From DASYAN01 sp036501345 (GTDB taxonomy: Bacteria; Chloroflexota; Ktedonobacteria; Ktedonobacterales; Ktedonobacteraceae): a DNA stretch of 16,238 nucleotides. The stretch covers positions 1-16,238 of the forward strand of contig DASYAN010000524.1 in assembly GCA_036501345.1 (NCBI GenBank), given 5' to 3'. The position numbers were made by a program, and so were the translations under genes. The first letter of the stretch is position 1, and each line of letters starts with the position of its first letter. Shown here piece after piece: positions 6,714-13,824 of this stretch. A model generated the notes under the pieces. It had not been told where the DNA came from. It searched no databases and worked only from the letters and a program-made list of their open reading frames with translations.

Positions 6714-6796
6714 AGCACGCTCCTCAAGTTTGGTAGCAAATTATCCAGCAATATGCTCTCTACACAGCATATCATCAGGGACAGAGAGAAACAAGG

Positions 6797-6825
6797 ATTA
6801 TAACAGCTGCACGGACACACAGACC
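6797..6825 (-). promoter_or_regulatory. putative promoter of the QueD-like gene
   Basis: On the minus strand a perfect TATAAT (6802-6797) stands 85 bases upstream of the start codon. The position 17 bases further up (6825-6820) has no good -35 match and falls on the edge of the 20-bp palindrome at 6821-6840. That suggests a promoter that depends on, or is blocked by, a protein bound at the palindrome. Inference from pattern only. Confidence 0.4.
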
Positions 6826-6840
6826 CGATTAATCGGGTCT
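6821..6840. repeat. 20-bp perfect palindrome (operator or terminator stem)
   Basis: agacccgatt followed directly by its exact reverse complement aatcgggtct. It starts seven bases after the stop of the minus-strand hypothetical gene and just upstream of the putative -10 of the QueD-like gene. As RNA it would form an 8-bp stem with a tetraloop, but no T-tract follows on either strand, so a terminator is less convincing than a dimeric-repressor operator. Both roles are possible. Confidence 0.5.
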
Positions 6841-6847
6841 GCAAACA

Positions 6848-7243
6848 TCAGCGATCTACATCTATATCTATATCTTCATCTATACTCACTGCTGGCTCCA
6901 TATTCAGGTAGACACATGTCCATCCAACGATAAAGAAGGAGCGCCACAGCCCCTGATCATAAGGAGAGTAGTCTTGCGGGAGCAGATGCCTGATAATCAT
7001 GGTAAATTGCCGATCATCCAGCATAATCGGTGTCGTACTCTGATGATCCTTGAGAAATGTCTGGTGAGCCCGCACTCCCGCTGTATAGCCTTTCTCAATA
7101 GCAGACTCATAGATCGTACGCTCGGTCAGGCCAATGCGAAATTGCTTCCCAAATGGAATATCGGTGCCAGGAGAATAGATTAAGTCCCCAATCATTTGCA
7201 GTGGTGGTGGTGGAACCTCTTCGGATCGTGAACGGCGTGGCAT
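6848..7243 (-). CDS. hypothetical protein, 131 residues
   Basis: I do not recognise it. The ATG at 7243 has an AGGATAGG sequence just upstream. The N-terminus is basic then proline-rich (RRSRSEEVPPPPLQ). The middle (residues about 35-110) looks globular, with an EKGYTAGVRAHQTFL helix-like stretch and an RQFTMIIRHLLPQ segment. It ends in an acidic tail, SIDEDIDIDVDR, encoded by a run of near-identical GATATA/GATGAA hexamers. No signal peptide or membrane segment is evident. It is on the same strand as the QueD-like gene and 134 bases upstream of it. The palindrome between them makes co-transcription uncertain. Confidence 0.6.
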   Translation of the reverse strand: MPRRSRSEEVPPPPLQMIGDLIYSPGTDIPFGKQFRIGLTERTIYESAIEKGYTAGVRAHQTFLKDHQSTTPIMLDDRQFTMIIRHLLPQDYSPYDQGLWRSFFIVGWTCVYLNMEPAVSIDEDIDIDVDR

Positions 7244-7401
7244 GTCCTATCCTACTTTCTAGATGTTTATTTGCTAGCTGCAATTTTGTCTTCACAGCTC
7301 TCTTGCTTTTTGGAACGAAGACTACAGATCAGATAAACCCTCTCATTACTTTTGGGGCACCCAATTGGCAAAAGTGACACCCACCTCCTAACCTTTGCCA
7401 C

Positions 7402-7430
7402 TTGATGCACCTAAACATGTGTGCTATACT
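7402..7430 (+). promoter_or_regulatory. sigma-70-type promoter of the SCP2 gene
   Basis: TTGATG (7402-7407) and TATACT (7425-7430) are separated by exactly 17 bases, with four and five matches to the consensus hexamers. It lies 77 bases upstream of the SCP2-domain start codon. Confidence 0.55.
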
Positions 7431-7507
7431 TTCTGGAGCTGATGTACACGAATAACCCAGCCTTTCGTGCACATTACAGGAATACTATTTGAAAGGCAGA
7501 AATAACA

Positions 7508-7828
7508 ATGACAGTTGATGAAACAATCAAAGGGTTGCAAGAGCATTTTAATCCTGAGGCAGCAGCAGGTCTAAATAAGATTCTTCAATTGAACATCAGT
7601 GGTGATGAAGCAGGCAAATGGGCAATAAAAATTGCCAATCGGGCCTGCGAATTGATCCCTGGTGGCGTTGAGAAACCCGACCTCACATTATCACTTGCCG
7701 ACAAAGATTGGATCGCAATTGCTGAGGGCAAACTGGATCCAATGAATGCTTACATGACAGGCAAGCTCAAAGCAACTGGTGACATTACGCTCGCAATGCG
7801 CATCCCCAGCATCTTTGGGCTCAAATAG
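7508..7828 (+). CDS. SCP2 sterol-binding domain protein
   Basis: This 106-residue protein is a stand-alone SCP2 (sterol carrier protein 2) domain, a small fold with a hydrophobic tunnel that binds lipids or acyl-CoA. Recognisable parts are the N-terminal helix (TIKGLQEHFNPEAAAGL), the strand NKILQLNISGDEAGKWAIKI, the KPDLTLSLADKDWIAIAEGKLDPMNAYMTGKL segment and the C-terminal ATGDITLAMRIPSIF. The D-W-x-x-I/L-A-x-G-K-L-x-P and G-K-L-x-x-x-G-D patterns are hallmarks of the family. Length fits a single domain with no fusion. The ATG is preceded by a weak GAAAGG at 11 bases. It is monocistronic: the next gene runs the other way. The physiological ligand cannot be told from sequence. Confidence 0.88.
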   Translation: MTVDETIKGLQEHFNPEAAAGLNKILQLNISGDEAGKWAIKIANRACELIPGGVEKPDLTLSLADKDWIAIAEGKLDPMNAYMTGKLKATGDITLAMRIPSIFGLK

Positions 7829-7850
7829 CACAGAGATCAAGATAAGCCCA

Positions 7851-7882
7851 TTCATCCTCGTCCTTTTTAAGGTGAGGATGAA
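7851..7882. terminator. hairpin between two convergent genes
   Basis: TTCATCCTC (7851-7859) pairs with GAGGATGAA (7874-7882), and CCTT/AAGG inside the loop extends the stem after a mismatch. It lies 22 bases after the SCP2 stop and 23 bases before the end of the opposing membrane-protein gene, the expected place for a bidirectional terminator. No clear T-tract follows on either strand. Confidence 0.45.
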
Positions 7883-7905
7883 CAGGCTACATAACTAGAG
7901 CATGG

Positions 7906-9849
7906 TTAGCAAAGCAGCTTCCACGATCCCAGAGAGCTCGCCTCCGACGGTTTGAGCGTTCGGCTCAATGGTGTGATTACCAACACATCCATGTTCCCTG
8001 GCTCGGTTGGGAAGCGAGCTACACGATATTTCACATCGGCCTGATCCAGAGCTTTAAGGGTGGCCGGATAGTGATCTGTGCTCTGAACCATATCAAGCAG
8101 ACTAGCACGGTCCGCATGCTCCACCACCATAGCATTTTGAGGAAGACGATCGAGAGCCCCCAGCGTAAAAATCCGAGGATCGGACACAATTATCTCACTG
8201 TGAGTCTCAAACATGATAGGATTGCCAAGCGTAATCGTTCCCCAAGCATAGTGAATATGCTCATGCTGCATATAAGCGATAATTGGCTCGTTGTCCGAAG
8301 GAGCATAAAGACAAGCAAAGGATTGAAAGACATAACCGGAATCGCTTTTCACATACGTATTGCTCACTGCTGCCAGATAAATGACAAGGAGTACTGCCAG
8401 GATATTCAACCCTAGATTTGCTGGAATACGAAAACGACGCCGAGAAGATACTGGCAGTATAGGCTCATCCATCATTTCTCTAGCCAGGCTTTGCAACCTT
8501 CTGTTTTGAAAATACAAAATAATTGACGTACAAAGCGTTGCACCAATAAACGGTAAGGCAAGCAAAATCGGCGCTGCATAGCGGCCCACTCCATCGCGAG
8601 TACAAGGCTGCAAGACACTACCACCTACTGCACTGGAAAAACAGAAAGTGAAAATCGTGCTGCTAGCAAAAAGCAAGGGCAGGGCAGATAGAGGCTGAAT
8701 AGAGGTAAGTAATGGGTGACGGCGAAATAAAAAGGAGGTAATGAGCAAACCTGCCACAATTATAATACTAGCGATCCCGATTATATTAAGCATTTGGAAA
8801 GAAGCAATGCTAGATGAAGTAATAGGTTCAGAAGGCAAAGAGCCTCCGATCACCTCCGGTACAATGCACCTGAGATAAAGCTGCGCCGTTCCACCCAGGA
8901 CAACCAGACGATCGGGATGTTGCTTCAGGAAAGTAGTTCCACTATCACTGCCAGGAGCAAATAGATAGAGGATATTTGCCCATTGGTTGTTTGCACCCCA
9001 ATACAATCCAGGCGCAAACCCTACAAGGCAAGTGGGTAGCGCAATCACTGCCAGCAGCAAATTACGTATGTGGAGAGAGAGATCTTCAGCACCTCTGCGG
9101 AAGTGAGGAATAACCCGTCTGAGAAAGAACACGCCAACCCAAACAAGCATCGCTAGCACAGCTGAAGCACCCAGAGGATAGATCCAAATCCCAACACCAA
9201 TAATAAAACCAATCACGGCCCAACGTACAGCCATTTCCCGTCCCGAAGCTCCCACATCCCAACGCTGTGTCAGACGCAATACAGCATAAAGCAACAAGAG
9301 CATGATAATGTAAATCTCGATATGCCCACCCCAGGTACGAAGCTCCATCACCATATCATATAGAGGAGGCAAGGTAGCAAGCAAAGCAGCCACCGTCATA
9401 AACCAGCGCCTGGTTGTAGACGAAAGCTTCGCGCCATCAGCCAACGCACCAGCGAGACACCACGTCAGCCATACTACTACTAACGAGAGAACTATAGGCA
9501 CAATGCGCAATGCCCACAGCGCAGAGCCAGTAAGCGCGAATACTATAGCCACAAAATAAGCTTCCAGGCTCCCCATATAAGGCTGACCATAGTAATAGAT
9601 AGGACGCTCACCCTGCAGGATATGCTGGGCTTGCACACCAAGCAAAGCTTCATCACCGTCCATAAAACCATGGGTATGGATCACAAGCCAAACTCGTACA
9701 CACAGTGCCAGTAACAAACAGAGCCATATAGGCGAACGCAGAACTCCGGCTCGGTGGCGAGGAAGAGCAGATGACTTGGGACCTTCAAGGGCAAAAGTAT
9801 CTATCTTTGTTGGAACGAGCACTTCCATCACATTTTCGTTTGTTTTCAT
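7906..9849 (-). CDS. polytopic membrane protein, GT-C / PMT (GT39)-like glycosyltransferase
   Basis: This 647-residue membrane protein has about 11-13 hydrophobic segments (roughly 41-57, 95-110, 115-135, 150-165, 178-192, 208-243, 262-278, 353-375, 388-405, 425-445, 478-497) and a soluble C-terminal domain of about 140 residues. In the first outer loop it has HTHGFMDGDEALLGVQAQHIL; Asp64/Asp66-Glu67 match the acidic motif of lipid-phosphate-sugar-dependent GT-C enzymes (ArnT/PMT). GQPYMGSLEAYF and the late RYAAPILLALPFIG block are also usual there. Such enzymes transfer sugars from polyprenyl-phosphate donors at the outer face of the membrane; the acceptor here is unknown. GAGG six bases before the ATG serves as ribosome-binding site. 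The leader contains a strong hairpin described separately. No sugar-nucleotide or lipid-carrier gene is adjacent. Confidence 0.75.
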   Translation of the reverse strand: MKTNENVMEVLVPTKIDTFALEGPKSSALPRHRAGVLRSPIWLCLLLALCVRVWLVIHTHGFMDGDEALLGVQAQHILQGERPIYYYGQPYMGSLEAYFVAIVFALTGSALWALRIVPIVLSLVVVWLTWCLAGALADGAKLSSTTRRWFMTVAALLATLPPLYDMVMELRTWGGHIEIYIIMLLLLYAVLRLTQRWDVGASGREMAVRWAVIGFIIGVGIWIYPLGASAVLAMLVWVGVFFLRRVIPHFRRGAEDLSLHIRNLLLAVIALPTCLVGFAPGLYWGANNQWANILYLFAPGSDSGTTFLKQHPDRLVVLGGTAQLYLRCIVPEVIGGSLPSEPITSSSIASFQMLNIIGIASIIIVAGLLITSFLFRRHPLLTSIQPLSALPLLFASSTIFTFCFSSAVGGSVLQPCTRDGVGRYAAPILLALPFIGATLCTSIILYFQNRRLQSLAREMMDEPILPVSSRRRFRIPANLGLNILAVLLVIYLAAVSNTYVKSDSGYVFQSFACLYAPSDNEPIIAYMQHEHIHYAWGTITLGNPIMFETHSEIIVSDPRIFTLGALDRLPQNAMVVEHADRASLLDMVQSTDHYPATLKALDQADVKYRVARFPTEPGNMDVLVITPLSRTLKPSEASSLGSWKLLC

Positions 9850-9858
9850 CAGAACCTC

Positions 9859-9907
9859 GCGGCGTGGAAACCCTTGGATTTATCCATGGGGAGGAAACGC
9901 CGCCTCC
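9859..9907 (+). repeat. hairpin element resembling an IS200/IS605 (TnpB) right end
   Basis: On the plus strand, GCGGCGT (9859-9865) pairs with ACGCCGC (9897-9903). Inside is a second stem, CCCTTGGAT-TT-ATCCATGGGG, with one mismatch, followed by AGG. The pattern GGAAACCC-stem-TTTA-stem-GGGGAGG is what I associate with the 3' end of TnpB-associated elements and their guide RNAs. No tnpB lies upstream on this strand, so it would be an orphan end. It begins ten bases before the minus-strand start codon of the GT-C gene, so it also forms that gene's mRNA leader. There GGAGG can pair with CCTCC as an alternative to the long stem. Confidence 0.4.
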
Positions 9908-10084
9908 TTTTTCTTGGTCCCCGATTGGAGAGGTGTTTTTAGTTTAGTGAGGGACACCCAAACCCTTACTCATTGCCGGGTAAAAGTTGCCCCGACAACA
10001 TTAGAAATGATACATGCATTCTTCAAAATACACGAGAAAAGTCCAGCTTGCCCCTAAGTCCATAATAGGATGAGCAAACAAGAC

Positions 10085-10100
10085 CACGTTTAATAACGTG
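10085..10100. repeat. CACGTT-TAAT-AACGTG inverted repeat
   Basis: Perfect 6-bp arms around a four-base centre, in the 500-base gap upstream of the GH15 gene; it looks like a dimeric regulator site. The rest of 9908-10084 shows no ORF with coding character and no other clear signal. Confidence 0.35.
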
Positions 10101-10157
10101 TCGTAATCGCTGTGGTTACAATGTTTGCCCTTCTGTACTATCGTCCCTTCGGTGTCT

Positions 10158-10220
10158 TATAATAGAAATGTCAAGCTGAAAAGCTTGCCCACTCCTTCTT
10201 TTCCCCCTATAGAAGAAGGA
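10158..10220 (+). promoter_or_regulatory. possible promoter and two hairpins upstream of the GH15 gene
   Basis: A perfect TATAAT lies at 10158-10163, but the -35 region is poor. It is followed by CAAGCT-GAAA-AGCTTG (10172-10187, a six-bp stem with a GAAA tetraloop) and by TCCTTCTT (10193-10200) pairing with AAGAAGGA (10213-10220). If transcription starts near 10170, the mRNA would begin with these two stem-loops and a leader of about 200 bases, long enough for regulation. The arrangement is seen directly; the function is inferred. Confidence 0.35.
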
Positions 10221-10256
10221 TACCTAATGAGAGCGGTCTTTTTCTACGACATTTAC

Positions 10257-10316
10257 GGACAACTTTAAGCATAGAAATAGACAACTTGGGCACAGAAACA
10301 GACAACTTAAGCAGAG
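10257..10316 (+). repeat. three-copy repeat array, 21-22 bp periodic (array B)
   Basis: GACAACTT recurs at 10258, 10280 and 10301 (spacings 22 and 21). The first two copies share a tail of the form (TAA/GG)GCAYAGAAAYA and the third shares TAAGCAGAG. It shares its GACAACTT core, orientation and periodicity with the array at 6033-6105. It stands about 60 bases upstream of the GH15 start, where it could be a regulator-binding array, but its form also fits the multiple transposase sites at an IS21-like element end. Confidence 0.55.
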
Positions 10317-10378
10317 TGCCTTGATGGTAAGCTCAACGCGTTCATAAGCAAGAGGATTTCTTGAAGGAAGCGAAAAGC

Positions 10379-12241
10379 ATGGAACATGAGAATACGCAGA
10401 CAACCCAAACTACCCAGCAACCATACCAGCCAATTGAAGATTATGGCATCATCGGCGATTTACACACCGTCGCACTTGTAGGAAAGAATGGCTCGATCGA
10501 TTGGTGTTGCATACCAAAGTTTGACTCGCCGAGTGTATTTGGCGCACTCCTTGACATTAACAAAGGTGGCTTCTTCCGCATCGCACCCTTGTTTGAGCAT
10601 ACGACAAGCATGGGACGCAAGCAACTCTACTTACCCGAAACGAATATACTGATCACCCGCTTTCTCACTACCGATGGCGTTGCTGAGATTACTGACTTTA
10701 TGCCAATCAAACAAACTAGAAGCCTAACGCATCAACACCATATTATCCGCGCAGTCCATGTCGTCCGTGGCTCATTGCCTCTGGAAATGATTTGTCGACC
10801 AGCCTTTAACTACGCACGCGATGAACATACGGTGAACCTTTCCCCCGACGGTGTTCTTTTCCACAGCGAAACCCTTTGTTTGGCCCTAGCATCCACGGTG
10901 CCGCTTGTAGAAGACGGTCTGGGAGGTGTACAGGCCCATTTCACCTTACAGATGGGACAGTGGGCATATTTCATCCTGGAAAGCTCTCCCCATAATGACA
11001 TTACGCCACAACGCCTTGCTCATCACCAATACGAGGTCGCATTTCGGGAAACCATGGGCTACTGGCAGCAGTGGCTTGCGCAATGCAAATACCAAGGGCG
11101 CTGGCGCGAAATGGTACAGCGCTCAGCCCTGGTACTCAAACTACTCACCTACGCCCCAACGGGAGCAATCGTGGCCGCCGCAACAACCAGCCTGCCAGAA
11201 ACCATCGGAGGACCACGTAACTGGGACTATCGCTATACATGGCTAAGAGATGCCGCTTTTACAATCTATAGTTTACTTATCCTGGGCTTCACTCAAGAGG
11301 CCGAAGCCTTTATGGGCTGGCTCGATGCTCGTTGTCATGAGATCAAAGCAAACGGATCTCTTCAGCCCATGTACACAATCGATGGCAAACATGATTTACA
11401 GGAAATTACCCTCGATCATCTCGAAGGATACCGCAAAAGTGCCCCCGTACGCATCGGCAATGGAGCATACAAGCAGCAACAGCTAGATATCTATGGTGAA
11501 GTGATAGACTCTATCTACCTCTTCAACCGTCACCAGGACATCTCCTATGATCTTTGGCAACATCTGTGTCAGTTGCTGAAATGGCTAGGAGTGCACTGGA
11601 ATGAGCCTGATGAAGGAGTCTGGGAGGTACGCGGTGGTAGCCAGCACTTTGTTCATTCACGCGTCATGAGCTGGGTTGCCTTTGATCGTGCACTACGTAT
11701 TGCACACCACCGGGGACTTCCCGCCCCAATAGCAGAATGGCAGCAGACAAGCACAAAAATATATGAAGACATCATGCGACATGGATGGAACGAAAAAAAG
11801 CATAGCTTTATCCAATATTATGGTAGTGATGCAATTGATGCCAGTTCACTCCTCATGGTCTTGACCAGATTTGCTGGGCCAACTGATCCGCGTATACATA
11901 ACACCCTCGATCGTATTCAGCGTGAGCTGACCTGCGACTCCCACGTCTACCGCTATAATCCAAAAAAAGCAGCTGATGATGGATTGGGGACAGATGAAGG
12001 CACATTCAGCCCATGTAGTTTCTGGCTGGTCGAGACATTGGCGCGTGCAGGTCGTATCCATGAGGCACGGCTCTTGCTAGAAAAAATGCTCACTTACTCT
12101 AACCACCTTGGACTCTACGCAGAAGAAATAGGACCAACCGGCGAGGCTCTGGGCAACTTTCCTCAAGCATTCACCCACCTCGCACTGATTAGCGCCTGCT
12201 ATAACGTGGATCGTGCATTGAATGGAACATTGTTCGGCTAG
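10379..12241 (+). CDS. glycoside hydrolase family 15 protein (glucoamylase / trehalase type)
   Basis: GH15 enzymes release glucose from alpha-glucans or split trehalose by an inverting mechanism, and are cytoplasmic in this bacterial branch; no signal peptide is present. I choose the ATG at 10379 (MEHENTQ; AAGGAAG upstream) over an in-frame TTG at 10361. Counting from that TTG, the N-terminal beta-domain (about 25-230) starts with IEDYGIIGDLHTVALVGKNGSIDWCCIPKFDSPSVF, a standard GH15 opening. The (alpha/alpha)6 barrel follows with the signature RNWDYRYTWLRDAAFTI (286-302). Glu422 in VWEVRGG aligns with the general acid and Glu588 in GLYAEEIG with the general base. TDEGTFSPCSFWLVETLARAGR and LGNFPQAFTHLALI are also family blocks. 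Length, about 620, is normal. Trehalase versus glucoamylase specificity cannot be read from sequence; no trehalose-synthesis gene is adjacent. Confidence 0.92.
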   Translation: MEHENTQTTQTTQQPYQPIEDYGIIGDLHTVALVGKNGSIDWCCIPKFDSPSVFGALLDINKGGFFRIAPLFEHTTSMGRKQLYLPETNILITRFLTTDGVAEITDFMPIKQTRSLTHQHHIIRAVHVVRGSLPLEMICRPAFNYARDEHTVNLSPDGVLFHSETLCLALASTVPLVEDGLGGVQAHFTLQMGQWAYFILESSPHNDITPQRLAHHQYEVAFRETMGYWQQWLAQCKYQGRWREMVQRSALVLKLLTYAPTGAIVAAATTSLPETIGGPRNWDYRYTWLRDAAFTIYSLLILGFTQEAEAFMGWLDARCHEIKANGSLQPMYTIDGKHDLQEITLDHLEGYRKSAPVRIGNGAYKQQQLDIYGEVIDSIYLFNRHQDISYDLWQHLCQLLKWLGVHWNEPDEGVWEVRGGSQHFVHSRVMSWVAFDRALRIAHHRGLPAPIAEWQQTSTKIYEDIMRHGWNEKKHSFIQYYGSDAIDASSLLMVLTRFAGPTDPRIHNTLDRIQRELTCDSHVYRYNPKKAADDGLGTDEGTFSPCSFWLVETLARAGRIHEARLLLEKMLTYSNHLGLYAEEIGPTGEALGNFPQAFTHLALISACYNVDRALNGTLFG

Positions 12242-12315
12242 CATAAAGAGATAATCCCTTTTTCGAGCATCAAAACGGCCCTTAGATCTGTAATTCTCAT
12301 ATTCCCATGAGCTTA

Positions 12316-12344
12316 TTGACAACAGGCAGCTAGCAGCGTACGAT
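12316..12344 (+). promoter_or_regulatory. sigma-70-type promoter of purU
   Basis: A perfect TTGACA (12316-12321), a 17-base spacer and TACGAT (12339-12344, four of six). Transcription would begin near 12351, inside an (AC)n run at 12346-12360, giving a leader of about 37 bases before the purU ATG. This suggests purU is transcribed apart from the GH15 gene. Confidence 0.6.
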
Positions 12345-12387
12345 AACACACACACACACATAAGCACATCTGTGGAAGGGACTAGAT

Positions 12388-13254
12388 ATGTCTATAGACC
12401 AGCCAGCTATTACCTTACTGATTTCCTGCCCTGATCAGCCGGGCATTGTTGCTGCCACATCACGCTTTATCTTTGAACATAAAGGCAATATCCTCGAGTC
12501 AGATCAGCATTCAACCCATAAACAGGATTGCACCTTCTTTATGCGCATCTGCTTTGAAGAGGAAGGCTTTACGCTGAGTCCGCCAGAACTAGCTCTCGCA
12601 TTCAGTCCTATTGCAGATCGGTTTCACATGGAGTGGAGTATCCATTATACGCGACAACATAAGCGAGCAGCTATTTTTGTCTCCAAATTTGATCACTGCC
12701 TGACGGACCTGTTATGGCGCTGGAAAAGTGGCGAGCTAGCCATGGATATCCCGTTCATTATCAGCAACCACCCACATATGGAGCCACTGGCACACATGTA
12801 CGATATTCCCTACTATCATTTCCCTGTTCGGCCTGAGACACGCCAGGAGGACCAGCAGCGTATCCTGGAATTTCTACAAGATAAAACCGATATTCTGATC
12901 CTGGCTCGCTACATGCAAATCCTGGAACCCTCTTTTGTTGCGGCATATCCAAACAGTATTATTAACATTCACCACAGCTTTTTACCAGCGTTCGTCGGAG
13001 CAAACCCTTACCAGCGTGCCTTCGATCGGGGAGTCAAGCTTATTGGAGCCACCGCTCACTATGTCACAGATAACTTGGACGAAGGCCCAATCATCGCTCA
13101 GGACGTCATCCGCTGCAATCACCGAGACACAGTCGATGACCTGATGCGCAAAGGCAAAGAAGTCGAACGCCATGTTCTCGCAGAAGCTGTACGATTACAT
13201 ACAGAAGACCGCGTTCTGATCTACCAGAACAAGACAATCGTATTTGAAGGCTAA
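12388..13254 (+). CDS. purU: formyltetrahydrofolate deformylase
   Basis: PurU hydrolyses 10-formyl-tetrahydrofolate to tetrahydrofolate and formate, balancing one-carbon pools and supplying formate for PurT. The 288 residues hold an N-terminal ACT domain (about 7-85; ITLLISCPDQPGIVAATSRFIFEHKGNI). The catalytic formyltransferase-fold domain (about 92-280) follows, starting with KRAAIFVSKFDHCLTDLLWRW. The catalytic set is complete: Asn193 and His195 in IINIHHSFLP, and Asp231 in TDNLDEGPIIAQD. Length and architecture match the family. A GGAAGGG sequence precedes the ATG. The ACT domain normally senses glycine/methionine status in Escherichia coli; whether it does so here is unknown. It stands alone; the next recognisable gene is 570 bases away. 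Confidence 0.95.
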   Translation: MSIDQPAITLLISCPDQPGIVAATSRFIFEHKGNILESDQHSTHKQDCTFFMRICFEEEGFTLSPPELALAFSPIADRFHMEWSIHYTRQHKRAAIFVSKFDHCLTDLLWRWKSGELAMDIPFIISNHPHMEPLAHMYDIPYYHFPVRPETRQEDQQRILEFLQDKTDILILARYMQILEPSFVAAYPNSIINIHHSFLPAFVGANPYQRAFDRGVKLIGATAHYVTDNLDEGPIIAQDVIRCNHRDTVDDLMRKGKEVERHVLAEAVRLHTEDRVLIYQNKTIVFEG

Positions 13255-13824
13255 GTCAAATTTTGCTGCTTAGGCCAAAGGTGTTTTCACGGATCAATTT
13301 TGGACAACGTGATCCTGCTCTTTATGTTAAATCGATGCAGTATTTTGCGATCTCCAACATTTACTGTAATCAAAGAGATTAAAATTTGCTGTGAGAAAAA
13401 AGAACCCGACTCTACTGTTGAAATCACTGGAAGGGATGTGATACTATTAGGCCAGACACTTCAGTCTTTCACCAGGGAGCTTGTCACCGTGATCTGCCAC
13501 AAGTCTGTTCTCTCAAAAGGAAAAACAGCTTTGGCTTCAATACATGATAACCAGAGCTCTCTGACAAGACTCCCATACGCACTCAGCATGACGAATGTGC
13601 AATGATGTCCATCGACCAAGAACATTTTTCCAGCAGCGAAGCCCGTCAGATGCGCTTGTAGGCGAAGTGTCCTTCTCTGAAAGTCTAGAGTGCCTAAGCC
13701 TACATGTACCTAATTCTTTTTCTTTCTAAGATATGACCCCTATGTGGATAAAGGCAGGGGTATCTTAGTGCAATTTAGTGAAACAGAAAACGTTGCTGAC
13801 CACCCCTATTCAAGAGGAGTTTTC
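13255..13824. other. 570-base gap without a supported gene
   Basis: A 101-codon plus-strand frame (13300-13605) has only a TTG start, no ribosome-binding site and no coding-like composition, so I do not call it. A short inverted repeat, GGATCA (13291-13296) with TGATCC (13310-13315), lies soon after purU and could be a weak terminator. The stretch otherwise contains the bulged hairpin described separately at 13727-13767. Confidence 0.5.
13727..13767 (+). promoter_or_regulatory. bulged inverted repeat upstream of the dehydrogenase-subunit gene
   Basis: TAAGATA-TGA-CCCCT (13727-13741) pairs with AGGGGTATCTTA (13756-13767): a 12-bp stem with a three-base bulge and a 14-base loop. It ends 57 bases before the start codon at 13825. 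It could be an operator or an mRNA leader hairpin. TAAGAT in the left arm could also act as a -10, but no matching -35 was found. Confidence 0.4.

Noticed and set aside
9776..10057. 93-codon plus-strand frame containing GNPWIYPWGG
   Set aside because: The frame is antisense to the GT-C gene and crosses the hairpin. The peptide merely reflects the TnpB-end-like DNA, not a protein.
6033..10316. Idea that arrays A and B are the two ends of one transposon carrying queD, SCP2 and the GT-C gene
   Set aside because: Both arrays have the same orientation, whereas element ends must be inverted, and no transposase of the right kind lies between them.
12346..12360. (AC)n dinucleotide run ahead of purU
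   Set aside because: Simple repeat; noted at the predicted transcript start but with no evidence of function.
13300..13605. 101-codon plus-strand frame after purU
   Set aside because: TTG start, no ribosome-binding site, non-coding-like amino-acid make-up; not supported.
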